Source of the DNA: Citreicoccus inhibens
GTDB lineage: Bacteria > Myxococcota > Myxococcia > Myxococcales > Myxococcaceae
Reading direction: 5' to 3'
DNA length: 64,000 bases
NCBI RefSeq assembly: GCF_019039035.1
Contig: NZ_JAHNZT010000008.1
Span: forward strand, 1 to 64,000
The position numbers and the translations under genes were made by a program. The notes under the pieces were generated by a model that saw only the letters and a program-made list of their open reading frames with translations, was not told the origin of the DNA and did not search any database. Shown piece by piece: positions 44,201 through 47,375 of the stretch (positions are counted from its first letter, which is position 1; every line of letters starts with the position of its first letter).

Positions 44201-46265
44201 CCGCCACGACGAGGGGGGCGCCCACGGTCGCATCGGTCATGGGCCCCACTGGCTGACTCAAGGTGAGCAGCGGCGCGGTGTCCGCGGCGATTCGCACGGC
44301 GAGCGCCTCCACCGGAACCTCCGCGCCCGAGCCATCCACCGCGGCCGCGCGAATGACGGCCGAGGTCCCCGCGGCCGTCTTCGGCGGAACGAAGCTCACC
44401 TCCCACAGCGGGACAAGGACCGGCTCCTGGCCCTTATCCGTCGACTTCATGCGGATCTCGACGCGCGGCGCGACGGCCATGCCCAGGGGCGCGTCATCCA
44501 CCGTGAAGCGAACCGACTGGAAGTCTCCCGGCGCCAAGGCGCCCGAGGTCCAATCGCCGCTTGTCACCCGGAGAATCTGCGGCAACCCGGCGACGAGCAG
44601 CTGCCCTGCCTGAGGCGCCTCGTAAACCACGTGCCGCGCGCTGGGCGCAGGGACTCCAGTCACCGCGACCCGAACCTCTGGCGACAGCCGCTCCTGGTGC
44701 GCGGTGTCCACCACCCGGGCGCGGAGCACCAGCGTGCCCCCCGAGTACGGAGGCGCCTTCACCTGCAACACATAGGGCGGAGAGGTATCGGACACCGTCG
44801 GTACGCCGTTGACGAGGAAGTCCACCCGCGCGACGCCCACATCATCCGAGGCAGTCGCCCGCACCTCCAGACTGCCCCCGGCGACCACCGTCGCGGGAGC
44901 GCTGAGCGTCACGTCTGGCAACCCGTCACGCGCATCCACCTTCAGCGAGACAGGGGCCTGTCCGGGATACTTCGCGAAGACCCGCGTGGGAACCGCGCGA
45001 AGCGACGTCACCCGTCCGTCCGGAGAGACCGTCAGATTGGAGGCATCCTCGGAGCTCCACTGCGTCCCCAACTCCGCGGGCGTCAGGTCAACCCGGGTGC
45101 CATTGGTGAGCACGCCCTCCAGCCGAAGCTGGAGTGCTGCGCCTACCCGCTCGATGACCGCCGCCGTCGCGGGCAGCGCGGGCAGAATCTCCAGCGACGC
45201 GAGGACCGCTTTGGAGTCCACCACCACCGGCACCGAGGCCGTGTAGCCGGCATACGCCACCGTCACCGTCGTCGTGCCATTGGCACGCGCCACCACCTGC
45301 CCATCGCGCGTGACCATCGCCACGGACTCGTCCTGGGAGGTGTACGTGGCGCCGCTCGACGCACCACTGACATTCACCTCACCTGCGATTGCGAACTTCG
45401 CCGTCGCCGTCAGCGTGACTCGCTGCCCGGGCCCCTCGGACAGCAGCAGGGGCGAGGGGCCAGCCCGCAGGGAGAGCACCGGATCAAACGCGTTCGAGTC
45501 CGTGAACTCCACCGTCGAGGTGTGGACGGTGCGGCCGAACGGATCCACCAGCGCCACGTCCGCGACCACCACACCATCGGGAGGAATGGCAGGCGTGCGC
45601 ACAGGCAAGGAGAACGTCACCTGCCCAGGCGACGTCAGACGGGGATGGGCCACCAGCCGGCGCGCCACCACGAAGGCGTTCGCCTCCACGTCATCCAGGT
45701 CGCCCTTCACCGTGCGCAACAGGGAGGATGACGCGCCCGTCACCGTCAACTCGGCGCGCGCCACAGCCCCCTGGAAGGCAACATCCACCAGCAACTGGCT
45801 CGCATCCGAGGACGCCCGTACGCGCACTGCGTTTGACGCGAAGCCCGGCGGCGGGGCGCCCGCATCCAGCACCGCTTGGGCGGTCGCGGCCTGCGTCCCC
45901 GACGACACCACAGGAGATGCGCGCACCGTGAGGCGGCCATCTACCGGGAGTGGCGCGCTCAGCGGCACCAACACATGGAATGGAACCGCGCCCGCCTCGT
46001 CCCGCGAAACCACGGTCCGCGACAGGTCCGCGAACGCGCCCGCCGAGACCGACGTGCCCTGCACGCTGACGACGACCTGACGGGCGTCGCCCCCCTCGAC
46101 CTCGAAGCCCAGCTCCACCGAGCGAGCCCCTGGCTGCGGAGGCACCACCGGATAGATGGCCACCACCGACGGCGCGGACTGCGCCACGGCGAGGCCCGGC
46201 GTCGCGCACACGAATGCCAGCACGACACCCAGCGCCCCCAGGCGCCACGTGGAGAGCCACTGCAT
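17226..46265 (-). CDS. 9,679-residue secreted modular protein (Ig-like, LVIVD propeller, IPT/TIG)
   Basis: One 29 kb frame with a Sec signal peptide (residues 1-28, AVA cleavage site, no lipobox) and an ATG at 46265 preceded by a GGGGAAG ribosome site. Residues of about 260-450 resemble Big_2 domains. Roughly 450-2850 hold about twenty tandem bacterial Ig-like domains (PP-V--L-P--G--V-EG...DDVGV--VEL-V-G). Roughly 2850-7205 are seven supermodules of LVIVD propeller, SbsA-type Ig and two IPT/TIG domains. The rest alternates Ig-like domains with two more propellers and ends in a tail with about 16 cysteines, including VCASGRCEQD and CDDGDCVAGTACEF. No kinase, protease or membrane span is seen apart from the signal. 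The predicted mass is about 1 MDa. The likely role is an extracellular fibre, adhesin or scaffold, by inference only. Confidence 0.93.
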   Translation of the reverse strand: MQWLSTWRLGALGVVLAFVCATPGLAVAQSAPSVVAIYPVVPPQPGARSVELGFEVEGGDARQVVVSVQGTSVSAGAFADLSRTVVSRDEAGAVPFHVLVPLSAPLPVDGRLTVRASPVVSSGTQAATAQAVLDAGAPPPGFASNAVRVRASSDASQLLVDVAFQGAVARAELTVTGASSSLLRTVKGDLDDVEANAFVVARRLVAHPRLTSPGQVTFSLPVRTPAIPPDGVVVADVALVDPFGRTVHTSTVEFTDSNAFDPVLSLRAGPSPLLLSEGPGQRVTLTATAKFAIAGEVNVSGASSGATYTSQDESVAMVTRDGQVVARANGTTTVTVAYAGYTASVPVVVDSKAVLASLEILPALPATAAVIERVGAALQLRLEGVLTNGTRVDLTPAELGTQWSSEDASNLTVSPDGRVTSLRAVPTRVFAKYPGQAPVSLKVDARDGLPDVTLSAPATVVAGGSLEVRATASDDVGVARVDFLVNGVPTVSDTSPPYVLQVKAPPYSGGTLVLRARVVDTAHQERLSPEVRVAVTGVPAPSARHVVYEAPQAGQLLVAGLPQILRVTSGDWTSGALAPGDFQSVRFTVDDAPLGMAVAPRVEIRMKSTDKGQEPVLVPLWEVSFVPPKTAAGTSAVIRAAAVDGSGAEVPVEALAVRIAADTAPLLTLSQPVGPMTDATVGAPLVVAGSLGDDALAFGVDVRLWVDGAVVAGTRLSKGSLGSSPAGSEDFAFTWTPPATSLGKRVKIEVQAIDVGGNERRVAFNAVVKADSPPQLSILSPTHQGSVLAGSHVSLLAATLDDSQQPVQVSWFVNGAPVGLSSAAPYAVSYLLPPTSAGQTFVIDAVARDSAGQETRQSVTIFSTPDVQPPSLALVTPSQGAKVVRTEELLVSVAGLDDVEVSKVELLVDDAVVFTDTAPPKNAGVPGSFVTHAIVAPSLLQSRADHRLRARAYDVSGNVGFSPEVLIHALGDSPPEVSLRRPTSGQHVTVGSKLEVVVDASDDVAVKKVELFLGATSVATRAVPPYRFEVPISGPARGVVLKAVATDSADATAESQVSVEIVEDTQAPLVGFRAPAEGARVFAGRTLSVEVVASDDVAVAWAELYLGAQRVARLQEGVRDGLYQVFTFQVPIPAQPPTQTEPQSLELRAVASDTHGQTAERRIAVLAVRDQPPTVTVLSPPPGSPYREGEDVPVAVMLADDDGVIGWVGVSGDILQGTLPATGPARDVRTPQVVTVRAPITHLGQPETVGVVARDTGGQNSEPAMVALQVTRDLQPPTALLVSPLPSRETPLEVVLNGSLGARVEVRDDVRVSRVAVLVDGVVRQQTDGSDPLRVAEERFEETRVPDPLGPGSILTRREYVGSFAGTVSLGAIAEGKHTLVARAFDPAGNVTETSAVDFVVKPLLDKEAPRLTLSLAGGPDERVCVAGTTVNLTVAASDDGEVRALEASLDGEPLHLPAYSPGASVAVTVPVLLPTQGAGTRVLTFSARAVDSTLKVTEASLTRVLVADAAPSVAVIRPQSGTAITEERREQIQVELKDDVGLESGFVVLSTSAARLSTETPDAVEVSVPNALPEGTASQVTWSFGQAQTFRASVDAGALRIVPPTSVDLGNAPGRVKLRVAPSPTGKGARARVAYRYRIRAGAETSASVRDFLAAYPLGRGEVVLRAPLYEVDLGFPATDVQVDEVDVELLPESTAGEPIVVSRTGLVFDALGVQARVVAGGEWVALGLLDSHSVTPGRTIQPQARLRPPMGWAPRAAVLSAFTRDTASKRAMAAIPLRVQPDTQVPSVMVTDPANGSAVVEGSPVAVSLSFQDNVEVESADLRVDGLTVESFTRPGSSVSTSLVLRRPANGAPVALSVVARDRAGNASVSASTFVDVRPDAGPSVRWNSLASDVESVTAPELASGFVRLLQGTVANLAFDALDDVGVASVEVRFRDAVVLSEVVSPSVRLASRRVGFSPPVGRDGEPSVLLVTVTDTQGKKGQARLVVEGRRASAPAVAIATPAPNATLSEGSIQLFLQAVAGDDTRVRSVQWFINGQPVLEVLEANAQAIPVLADHVENDLPVPLDPDVRAAVLRLNAPFQDVSRLKLYGGRVRLPPGFVALDPNRTQTSLTLRAVATDLEGHASSEEQVVVVVADTSAPVVSLLQPLPSQSVVEKTPFQVEVSAWDNVFVDRVEILAGPSEAALQVVYVAGGFPPENALPSSPFDVYAPPVSYAVTAPTLATLAGAGAQSAPYFVAARARDLSQKWSLRFIQQVNVVRDREPAVAIIAPPDGRSVVEGSTATVVVSAEDDVGIHSVELSVNGSVTPLVLRRPPFAFQVPVPRGATEMTLQASAVDSFPHRVNSQLVRVPVVADKAPTVALAQPHAGDTLTEGRDFAVVVAAQDDVDISWVEVLVEGGVGGTLRYTGTTRPFSFRVPVPYGSAGRTLTLRARARDTLGQESLAPVVTVPVHADTEPPTVAFLAPAAGSEIVEGMRLEIEAKAEDNVSVASVVFRLAGSAEPLATMPVAPYRFSYRVPMGARGSTLTFIAEATDSSQLKSQQQVSVKVVKDEPPTVALHGPTQVVAGLKRRFSVTAEDSVGVASVSLDVGTGDSLPEVARRYVLPYDFDYEAPASLVGTTLTVRARAVDLSGQETRSAPLQVQVVPDARPVVAIKKPLPGTNVFDGRPVRMQVEATDADGGIRQVIFLVDGKRVATAETPAGIPGAPNVYVGEFIAPVGSGNRTFTLTAVAVDTAGQETVSVPVTVGTVRDTVPPEVEMVDPPAYDLVTEGETVTLSAAARDNAGVDFVEFWVDGTKLGSTAETRPGPSNRPLHALNWLVPGGRAGSLVTLHAAAVDPSENRAESSAVKVEIGLRPSQLLSPFNTAAPLGPVAANSAGLVAVGGFGVSPQSSPSGNAVAFIQATQGDNPLVALGLVPLDAPPAAMTMAGQYALVVSPSRLKAGGAYVPPTLSVVDASTRVLRGSVDLPGNEVRGVAVKDRLAYVANGSAGVVVVDVGVPTAPQRVLTVPVLGGARDVFVAGELLLVAAGDAGLLVLDPRHPRLKQRGFVAVPGAALTVSAVGSRAFVGCDGPGARLAVVDLTRPESPRLLSLLPHALARQDVLATGLASVAATGNLVLGTTQLVDANAQPVKGLMAVSMVNPNGSANTLVRANLPRVAQVVPAAGGAVTTVDGSLALYGLERMVVMSVSPLDGARQVPVAANELNIDVEFSTAPDLESIKPETVVLRAGDPELGPPVPMRVEVVGRLLRLRPMQPLVVSTDYFLTVRPEVATSTHLVLGETFRSRFTTRAVSAALPSVLEVVPASGPLEGGTVVTVHGTGFTTGARVLFSGAEASEVVVAADGTSLTARTPAQLEGAATVTVVNPNGLEGSLYGGFLFLKVLEVNFVSPATGPLAGNNTVELVGGGFQRGATVTVGGNAATNVRVLSPGLMTVKMPSGNFGPADVRVTNPDGRGVVVPGAYLYTDLAVSSVVGRQVSGEGGPVAGRLPPLPPVKVALSAGKAYVLSPAAVATGAKDVVELQRSSIQGALSVVNVAQPSQASVMGGMSMPAPYEPVALAVRGSRAYVAVNGASLPYVDVVGEGVPSLLVVDVTTPTSPALVVAVPGVGKATGLALAGDLALMASGGSGVTLFSLMEPDRPVLLGSVTKFLFKGSQREPSIEDVAVSGHYAVLRALWGGERRLLVADLAMPGLPVVGELGGGSSAIALSGRRGLSVVGEALRTLSLAPPTRPHEVSTVTPLVAGMRFTSAALGAQLGVAGASGNTALLQVMMASDPTRPEAVDAVDLFPAAKLSDVAVDGDVVVGTVSETVPVPIGAQVPGDALVVVGVPFPVVTGSVPADGETAVYVGTTPHVLLSQSVLDADASTVKLVQMNGSAAGVPVPLSRVEADTAGTTLTLVPRDGLAVNQTYRIRVEGLHARKNSTPMPGTFVAEFTTATQPSAVPVTVSTLTPRQGPSAGGTLVTLSGTGFGTGMEVRFNDVPAQLVSLVSSTQAVVKAPAGGAGAATLTVVAPGGSRADLVGAFLYVDPLSVASVTPARGPTSGGTRVLIAGTGFAPDGGVQVKFGGRLADQVRVLGLGLIQAYTPDGLRGPVDVAVTNPDGTTRTLVRGFTFDQPTGAAVALGHPLRDAVVVGDLAFTVGGSALEVIDLSGLRRFGPLVGMPIPPDQRGRLVDDNGDQRDDRRLGSLTLPGEATSIAYPPEGGDLLYVGLVIPSAAAGGTKQGAVAVVDVDHPESPVLRRVTRAGEHGVFGVDARGDRLLAAAAASGLRSFDISVEAFPVHEVEAPPGAQAVAVWGDRAVLGTGTRDADFRVSAGAMQVWSMSGAPVPVSALAQPISAQRVRMLGDVAVVAAGAEGLVLVDVSSTVPVRLAAVDVKGFAWDVRLAGRVAYVAAGSAGVAVVDLSDLLDPKLLYHVAGNDGGDARSVALGGGRLVSMRERGARGWSLEFGDASELSVVGASVAEGDRVPRTLPSVTVFLSAAFDPATAPGAFSLTANGVPVEGPAPEVGGEGDLRSTMVFRPSQPLPAGAVMRLSVSKALKTPGGAALIAPFSVSFIAAADLGAAPVISQVVPRVGPVLGGQRVQVLGSHFTSDSTVWIGGLPAQVWAASSTRLEVMTPPGAVGLADVEVRQELSGLQARRSGGFLYAAPLRATEATPRFLNPRGGSTVSVVGDGFLPAWADPLGATRVLVRGLPASDVQVTSFHTLTAVAPAGSFGAAEVAVVAPDGMSRASAASKMGYGLPFSGEERTVATAPQALVANPAQPLQVFVAAGASGNGNRFAQDYVGPITKQGTIPESYRAFVLDATRPGAPRTSAAQVVDPPDVLVDRYFAVRMRYVNDTALPDIEVMPDSLDVAARDGRLYVANGQSGLTVLDATDTRSLPLLGRAALNGRGSGETMLATRVLPTPTGAWVLGTELHKLMNEQCPGSLRAYGEAGSVALFDARVPQDPVLLGSLGELPDVFGATVAEGRAFVVTGSHEGLYYCPPDSGDPRDLPPPPETSLTGHGAGDQALPHVGWASTGQLLVYGSARPGAGVVGQLPLPYILTDVVVVRGVAIVAAADFGLLFVNVADPSVPVLLPNASIPFDSKLSNAPGHPQRLRLLGDMLFVASAEGGVVLVDVSDPTNPQLVSGGNVERAWDVVSVQDRLLLASRDRVSELSVPFLFVTGFAPERQAAVPPESVVLTVQFNRAMATSGVTSRNVRLVGPGDEDVPVTLEVSDAVLTVRAGGALSPGRDYHLSVDSTVTDQRGGALLVPFRLDFRTAAANSHVPKPLAVSRSTADLAGGTLLTVTGAGFTGTARVMVGGASATFEVLSDTELRVTVPGATLAGPADLTVENRGGPTGTLPSAVLYLDSLAGAPVTLTPDHGPVEGGTRVTLALSGARALAPGTKVFVGDAPAVDVDIRDLSALRFTTPAVDGAALVPVKVQRPDEAPVQVGLFSYDMPVGTSLSLPGFPPRVASEIRLRGDTLYAGVSTPGLAGLEIFDVKVEERPLRLGGVLTETSVRGLDVSGSVAFLATDALGLSVVDVSEPAFPFVADHATTFGWATGVRVVGPEVFVSVTDPQAAPGAIQVFQASGPRLSTPTSVPLDADALALDVGPGRLYALTSQVVNGTGAGLSLTVYDRQGARLGSATVLSGTRSYEQLVASRLLVRGGQAFVTVGTKVHVFDLSDEGHPRLLQATDLGAPVTGLTEVGGSLFAATSGSSTIIEVPPTDLLAVDVTPAEGAVVPVGTPIQVRFTLPVAEDSVTSSTFFVRARHGGAWRDVSGTLEKVYAVRGSTVMFTPQPGTLAEGDELQVSVTSGVRAFDTRPLAVPVSVHFTLAPAGALQPVLGSLTPASGLANANTVVRMTGAGFRPAQGTTPGTRVLVGGQEATVAWIAADTLSVTVPPSLGAAAGPARVEVIDGPSGLSASRLGGFLYRDPLRLLVVAPTQSPQQGGVGVTLTGKGFQPGMSVSFGDTPSFEVRVLSMEQAVARVPPHTAGLVDVSVSVVGQSFALPQSFLYGAGAVARLPTLPVAHVLVDNGVAYAALGGESPIVGEDGTVYEASRATDEGGLLIARLNELPSLREEKTLRFPAAGGGRRLAMTGSMLYMAAGAAGLKRWNVSLPAAPVEQPAIVTTGAAMDVVVQDRLLFVADAAGVSQYRLGETEAPLPVGKRAVVGGATALALHGTYLLVADGNAAAPRLHVLDATRGDLPEVGTGFPLSAPARHITVNGSRAFASLGRVRQVAIVEMADPLNPAPAGSLVLSDPQGRTWMSAEQTWVSGGVAYVAAGGGKVQRFAVPVGQSPTALERAWVVGDARTLAFADDHLLVGTMFLDVAGQAVELPLQKEASRLGVLAGALAAVAMDHLELVGSTPAQGERVAVGTPMRLRLTAFPDMNTAGAVTLVSEDGVATPVRVARRAVSTTEGAELLLEPYAPLLSGTRYRLHVGKDLSDLAGGKLGVDVEIRFSTASTASAERPLITGVTPGYGLEAGGDTVLIQGEQFVDGCLVSIGGTPVLQRTVAPDGRSITVKVPPGVAGPAAVRVENVGGLSDVKLGAYRYLVAPVLAGVSPASAPFNSQAYVTLTGQGLFSDSLVTFGGLPATEVRLLSATTLQVRVPDGITGAAEVRIATPAPAGPVGASWNGAFMFTLQPRGPFGVGAEAMARVGNALLVANAGQLSALDLSVAEVPYELGAVSGVPQATALRVSGDEAFLAGAGVVVRYTLGSCGMGPRVPCVPQKQESIFLSPADVTPTAIVATPGAAYVAMGGGNELALLGRVDGVFRVVARAYVFGGNIRAMERIRGGLAILVDDGTMSRLEIRSFDDAQLELLGQLDGLPAPAHSMAADGNRLLLGLGVGARLVDATELDAPELVGTWDSGSAGNDALSVSLFGPWAWVGGRQRLSWVDTTNGLVERTWAPALDFAGQHVAVVAGVAVAANATRMEVYHLPYPVTVGTQPSPGGEVPAEGLSSVTVSPLLSQAQAEASYVLVKSYLGNVPVAGTAANSGFTRGFKPSPSLAVGQRYTVEATLAPTDVRGGVLAAPWRYSVLGSAAETRMQVASLTPDHGDVAGGVLVDITGMRLDAVSDVRFGGVPAVLLQPATASLVRVRAPAAAGAGPVTVELRSAAGDRVLVEGGFVYVAPLSVTAVAPSKVAQQGGWVTLTGTGFTRGIVVTVDGGQVPSNAVSPTELRLFVPEGPLGAVTIKLVQPGGPTVELVGSVERTDMRPPLVVAWAPAEVVGGQNLPLTSRFTVRFDEPIDAASVAQAKLWRGTIAEPATVSMTADGMGLTLMPSVSLLSTTQYVLSVQGVRDLKGNAITQGGTTSFRTVDVTSPMVTLVVKNSGRPVEMGELFTAQIEWLLEVRVTDDSGIVGPRALTVDGVPLVGSNGVFAYTWSPDKVGKTSQLLARAEDGAGNSTEVQVTVQIVNDVPPTVTFTQPSVAALTIEEGATLDVAVSATDNTKLSAMELRLDGASLTRDTSLTTERGTLTHRVRMPRMVSGAEAHVLTASATDEGGLTGSAVPVALTVMPDFTPPVVSVLSPADGTRVVSGTMLDLRVNATDTNPVRSVRFEIDGVAVATLTSSPWIARWHAPVVTADRNVVVTVSARDERGNIGTTTSRLTIEPSTAPMYVAFSSPGMGTEFVEGSPVAVSLYPVAPAGIRRVRLSMDTNEVVLTQPPWSYTFVAPTVGAAGGSAMLRAVVEDQGGVESAPATLQIRVRDSGTTAPVVTLTADPEGPVFAGGSQVSVVASATTGASLTPHVQVAGSDIADSSGRAVLPLGPEGASVRVSAEASGLGGTATAESTGALAVFAAGTAVQLPLEGPASVSDLSLMGEHLWVLRDDGGGRSRIEGHARVDGALLVARTLEGDSGVLATRGDQVAVALRVAGAGELALLPPDLSTVVRIPLRREPSALAAFRGGWLVGTDEGIEVRDAVGALQARLILGAVKGISAQGERLYVLAGGEVAVVDLSVPPAPEVVASVDATGAVVVTALGADRVCVAGALVKCFTWSGNGLTPSGEKGLPTPAVSVTALGPWLLVGTDTGLTVLDARSAPRVAGRYSEVRGRAVAMGGTVFAARGETVSRLGLARGPGLPQLTLSTASTAAPGARLALSTTWADEVDPLNAYTAELLVDGRVIEVLDSRLPSTVDLPRLGTSTQLTLRVRDLAGNGVTAQRTVSLLDDGVGPVLLGLGLPGSVLEGTEFQVRPMAKEPARVAAVEVTVSGQSPVTFTAPTWAGVMRAPVVTSSTSVTVTAVAIDAQGRRGPVVQAQLPVMDDVTPAPVPQVTALARQGTGPILEGARVSVLATTSPATVREVRFRVGHVEQQRVPSAPYVASLLMPTGTGSRDVVVEAVAVDLQGRESDPVSLSLIVVDDTAEPSLSLALEPSEGRIAAGSLLTAMVTASDAGGVLHVEQRLIQGGTELTTGGAAIRYTVPEATPVGTSLQLFVTVTDRMGNVTNKTVKWEVIAPMLSATGQLFTSSFEGAEQLVVHGDRVYVRTATGFTVGALTRGAPVSLNVQGRFVATNRPLSMAVTGDTVVLAYGAGGVDIVNAAEPTAPVVVSHLGNEFGVVAAFGGAVYASTVTPNSVAALDLSDLEHPLVKYPYGGTGVLVGAEVDGAMQKSGNGLYVPARTGLTASDSASGATSWVEPNENIIAAEREFGRVVIATERSIRVHALRYGTFLSSVPLPATPRALRVMNGLAYVLCADGRMRIVDVREPIAATLLASEHLEGADIAISSGVLLTASRWGIEARTLTHDTVLPTDTPSAAMLFSDAPMGLTDYRGGVVVAAGNAGFRYLDASSPTRFVERSQLTRDSARQIERTGNDLYYLLGSRVEWSDEQDDGRLSLSMGGWYRNYWLAQMGPITRFAVSKGRFWAMNGGRISTLALPDGTGVPSMLMSSGAVDIAGDDSHGAVAHDAGGWSLLGVDASGSMRKLASYPGVAVRAVALRGDLAVTANATTVTAWTVGETSATQRVTLATAGAVVRARLYGRIAVLSEADKGVQVFDFTQVDVPMLVASFPAGRADDAVLSGEDIVVADAIHGVRRFPLPRMSAAPSVRLTLPVSGSELRPGDRFVVLGEASGVDVESFDLLIDGEIVGTSSDRELRYIHQVPMRASPGTELSVQLLARSANGKAAMSPPARVRVAQVVSTTPSITVDVYNGTTYHSGQFVELTVRHNDLVAPAQIALRLGSRLLGVMHPQPGTLWTVLAIRMPAVETALSETLSAELVDGTGRMARSQVTVNVEPPPAFTAAPGGLPTQLRALPYVNRINTSYYWPYGPYVYSLQVDGAVVATQDIPYANYYGYPLFYDLRIPEPQVGQSVTLALEVKDPLGRALSSTRTYTVLPASDSAPSLAVSSVPSIVPGLSSLNTTESPLSEVVGASTAVPSVSLDAIDYLVVGRPIPLSAAWSSRDLVLSWAEFRVDGDVIPGGRLDAIGPPAVQVPYTASTTGPARVEVEVVDSSGGRAIASRQVERLPAGSGASCELPIPLKPGETSVPVTSVADSPNCYAGMAGAWLSLPFDGAVESLTFSATDVAFAQDGCGAVPLACMAGTQTVGPLSTGARLFVRRAHQGSDTPRVTLQRARLGVGARCEPESTAFVCASGRCEQDSAGAFRCHELGAGSWADGQDAWDGGAWLIPDASAGASRLRGAFTPGVWKPGSAGRCTASVVSGATSTMTCDDGDCVAGTACEFLGGGQ
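24650..37705 (-). repeat. Seven-fold supermodule array: propeller, SbsA-Ig, TIG, TIG
   Basis: Seven successive blocks begin near 37705, 35812, 33893, 32002, 29920, 28240 and 26341, and the last ends near 24650 (spacing 1.68-2.08 kb, about 620 residues). Each block has the same order. First come LVIVD-like beta-propeller blades (for example LAYVANGSAGVVVVDVG). Then comes one SbsA-type Ig domain (VSPLDGARQVPVAANE-type start, L--G--Y-L-V ending). Two IPT/TIG domains close the block (GTGFTTGARVLFSG; V-NPNG---G-FLF). The units are highly diverged in sequence, so the array is old and not a recent tandem duplication. Boundaries are approximate, read from motif positions. Confidence 0.8.
37705..44930 (-). 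repeat. Array of about twenty bacterial Ig-like domains
   Basis: In this stretch the translation repeats a unit of 90-130 residues with the pattern PP-V-(L/I)--P--G--(V/L)-(E/A)G--(L/V)-V---A-D(D/N)VGV--VEL-V(D/N)G and a C-terminal A-D--G. I counted twenty starts, for example PPSLALVTPSQGAKVV, PPEVSLRRPTSGQHVTVG and EPAVAIIAPPDGRSVVEG. Three or four units are longer or degenerate. The DD/DN at the end of the central strand is a typical calcium-site position in such Ig arrays, so calcium-stiffened rods are plausible. Confidence 0.8.
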
Positions 46266-46306
46266 GGTCTTCCCCCTCTCCCCTCAACGCGTCCCCGACG
46301 CGCCGT

Positions 46307-47194
46307 CTACTCGATATGAACGTCCGCCGCGTCCCGGAGCCGGGCCCGCAGCGAATCGAAAACCTTGCGCTGACGCACTGGCGCCAGCCGCCCCTCGACC
46401 TCTCCCCGCACCTCTTCGAACGGCGGAATCCGCCCCTCTCGCCGCTCGATGAGCTGGAGCACCGCGAACCCCTCCGCGGTCTCCACCACCGGTGACACCT
46501 GGCTCACGTCACGCAGCGCGAACGCGGCGTCCTCCAGGCGTCGGTCCTTCAACTCGCCTCGCGCGAACAGGCCCAGGTCCCCCCCCAGCGCCCGCTCTGG
46601 CCCATCCCCGCTGCTTTGAATCCGCGCCAGCGTTTCCCCCGCCTTGAAGCGACGGACGAAGCCCTCCGCGCGGGCCCGCGCCTTCGCGCGCTCCGCGGCA
46701 CTGCTTCCTTCCGGCACCGCCGCCAGCACTCGCCCCACATGCACGCGCTCCGGCTGCGCGTAGTCCTGTCGGTTCGCCGAGTAGGCGCTCCGCAGCTCCG
46801 TCTCGGTGGGGGCCGGAGCCGTCCGCTCCTCATCCGCCAGCAAGGCCTGGACCACGAGACGCTCTTCCAACTCCCGCACCTGCCGGGCGATGTCCTCACG
46901 CTGCCCGATGCCTCGCCGCTTCGCCTCGTCCACCAGCAGTCGTTTGTCGACCAGGGATTGCGCGAACTCGCGCCGGCCGGCCGGATTCTCGAACTGGGTG
47001 CGGAGCGCGGGCGGCAGCCGCAATGCCTCGCGCTGAAACTCCTCGCGCGTGATGACGCCGCCCTTGAAACGGGCCGCGACGGCCACCGAGGAAGACGCAG
47101 TCTGTGCCGGAGACGAGGCAGCCGACGGCGGCTGGCAGCCCGCCAGTACCAACCACGCCACCCATCCCCACCCCGCCTTGTTGGCCTGACGCAA
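46307..47194 (-). CDS. Parvulin-like lipoprotein foldase, degenerate active site
   Basis: First gene of the giant-protein operon, ending 41 bp before the 9,679-residue gene. I prefer the TTG at 47194: it follows GAGGA and gives a compact lipoprotein signal (MRQANKAGWGWVAWLVLAGC). Upstream in-frame starts at 47254 (ATG) or 47260 (TTG) would add 20-22 residues of AT-richer sequence before the hydrophobic core. A SurA-type N-terminal helical part (FARE-like EEFQREALRLPPALRTQFEN) precedes a PpiC-like domain (VHVGRVLAAV, ALGGDLGLFARGEL, SPVVETAEGFAVLQL). The conserved His of the first motif (normally A-H-I-L) is replaced (VGRVL), and the last motif lacks its His, so it may act only as a chaperone. 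Likely partner: the giant protein encoded next. Confidence 0.85.
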   Translation of the reverse strand: MRQANKAGWGWVAWLVLAGCQPPSAASSPAQTASSSVAVAARFKGGVITREEFQREALRLPPALRTQFENPAGRREFAQSLVDKRLLVDEAKRRGIGQREDIARQVRELEERLVVQALLADEERTAPAPTETELRSAYSANRQDYAQPERVHVGRVLAAVPEGSSAAERAKARARAEGFVRRFKAGETLARIQSSGDGPERALGGDLGLFARGELKDRRLEDAAFALRDVSQVSPVVETAEGFAVLQLIERREGRIPPFEEVRGEVEGRLAPVRQRKVFDSLRARLRDAADVHIE

Positions 47195-47375
47195 AATGTC
47201 CTCGAATCGCAAAGCAGCTGGACGCCGCGCAGTCTGCGCGATCTGCCAATTCATTTTCAATGCCCTACCCCATGCACGTTTGAGTGATGTCGGCCCGCTT
47301 TGGTACGGTGCCGGCGGCCACGTTTCCCCGTCGAGGGTCCGCCCTGTTCGGAATTACCATTAGGATTTGCAATTC
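47195..47375. promoter_or_regulatory. Divergent intergenic region between two foldase lipoprotein genes
   Basis: About 180 bp of locally AT-richer sequence separates the start of the 46 kb minus-strand operon from the plus-strand foldase gene, so it must hold both promoters. I see no convincing -35/-10 pair or strong palindrome. The minus-strand start may extend to 47260. Confidence 0.5.

Noticed and set aside
47302-47315. GG-N10-GC spacing suggesting a second sigma-54 promoter upstream of the third foldase
   Set aside because: Flanking bases do not match TGGCAC or TTGC (no T-tract before GC), so it is a chance match in GC-rich DNA.
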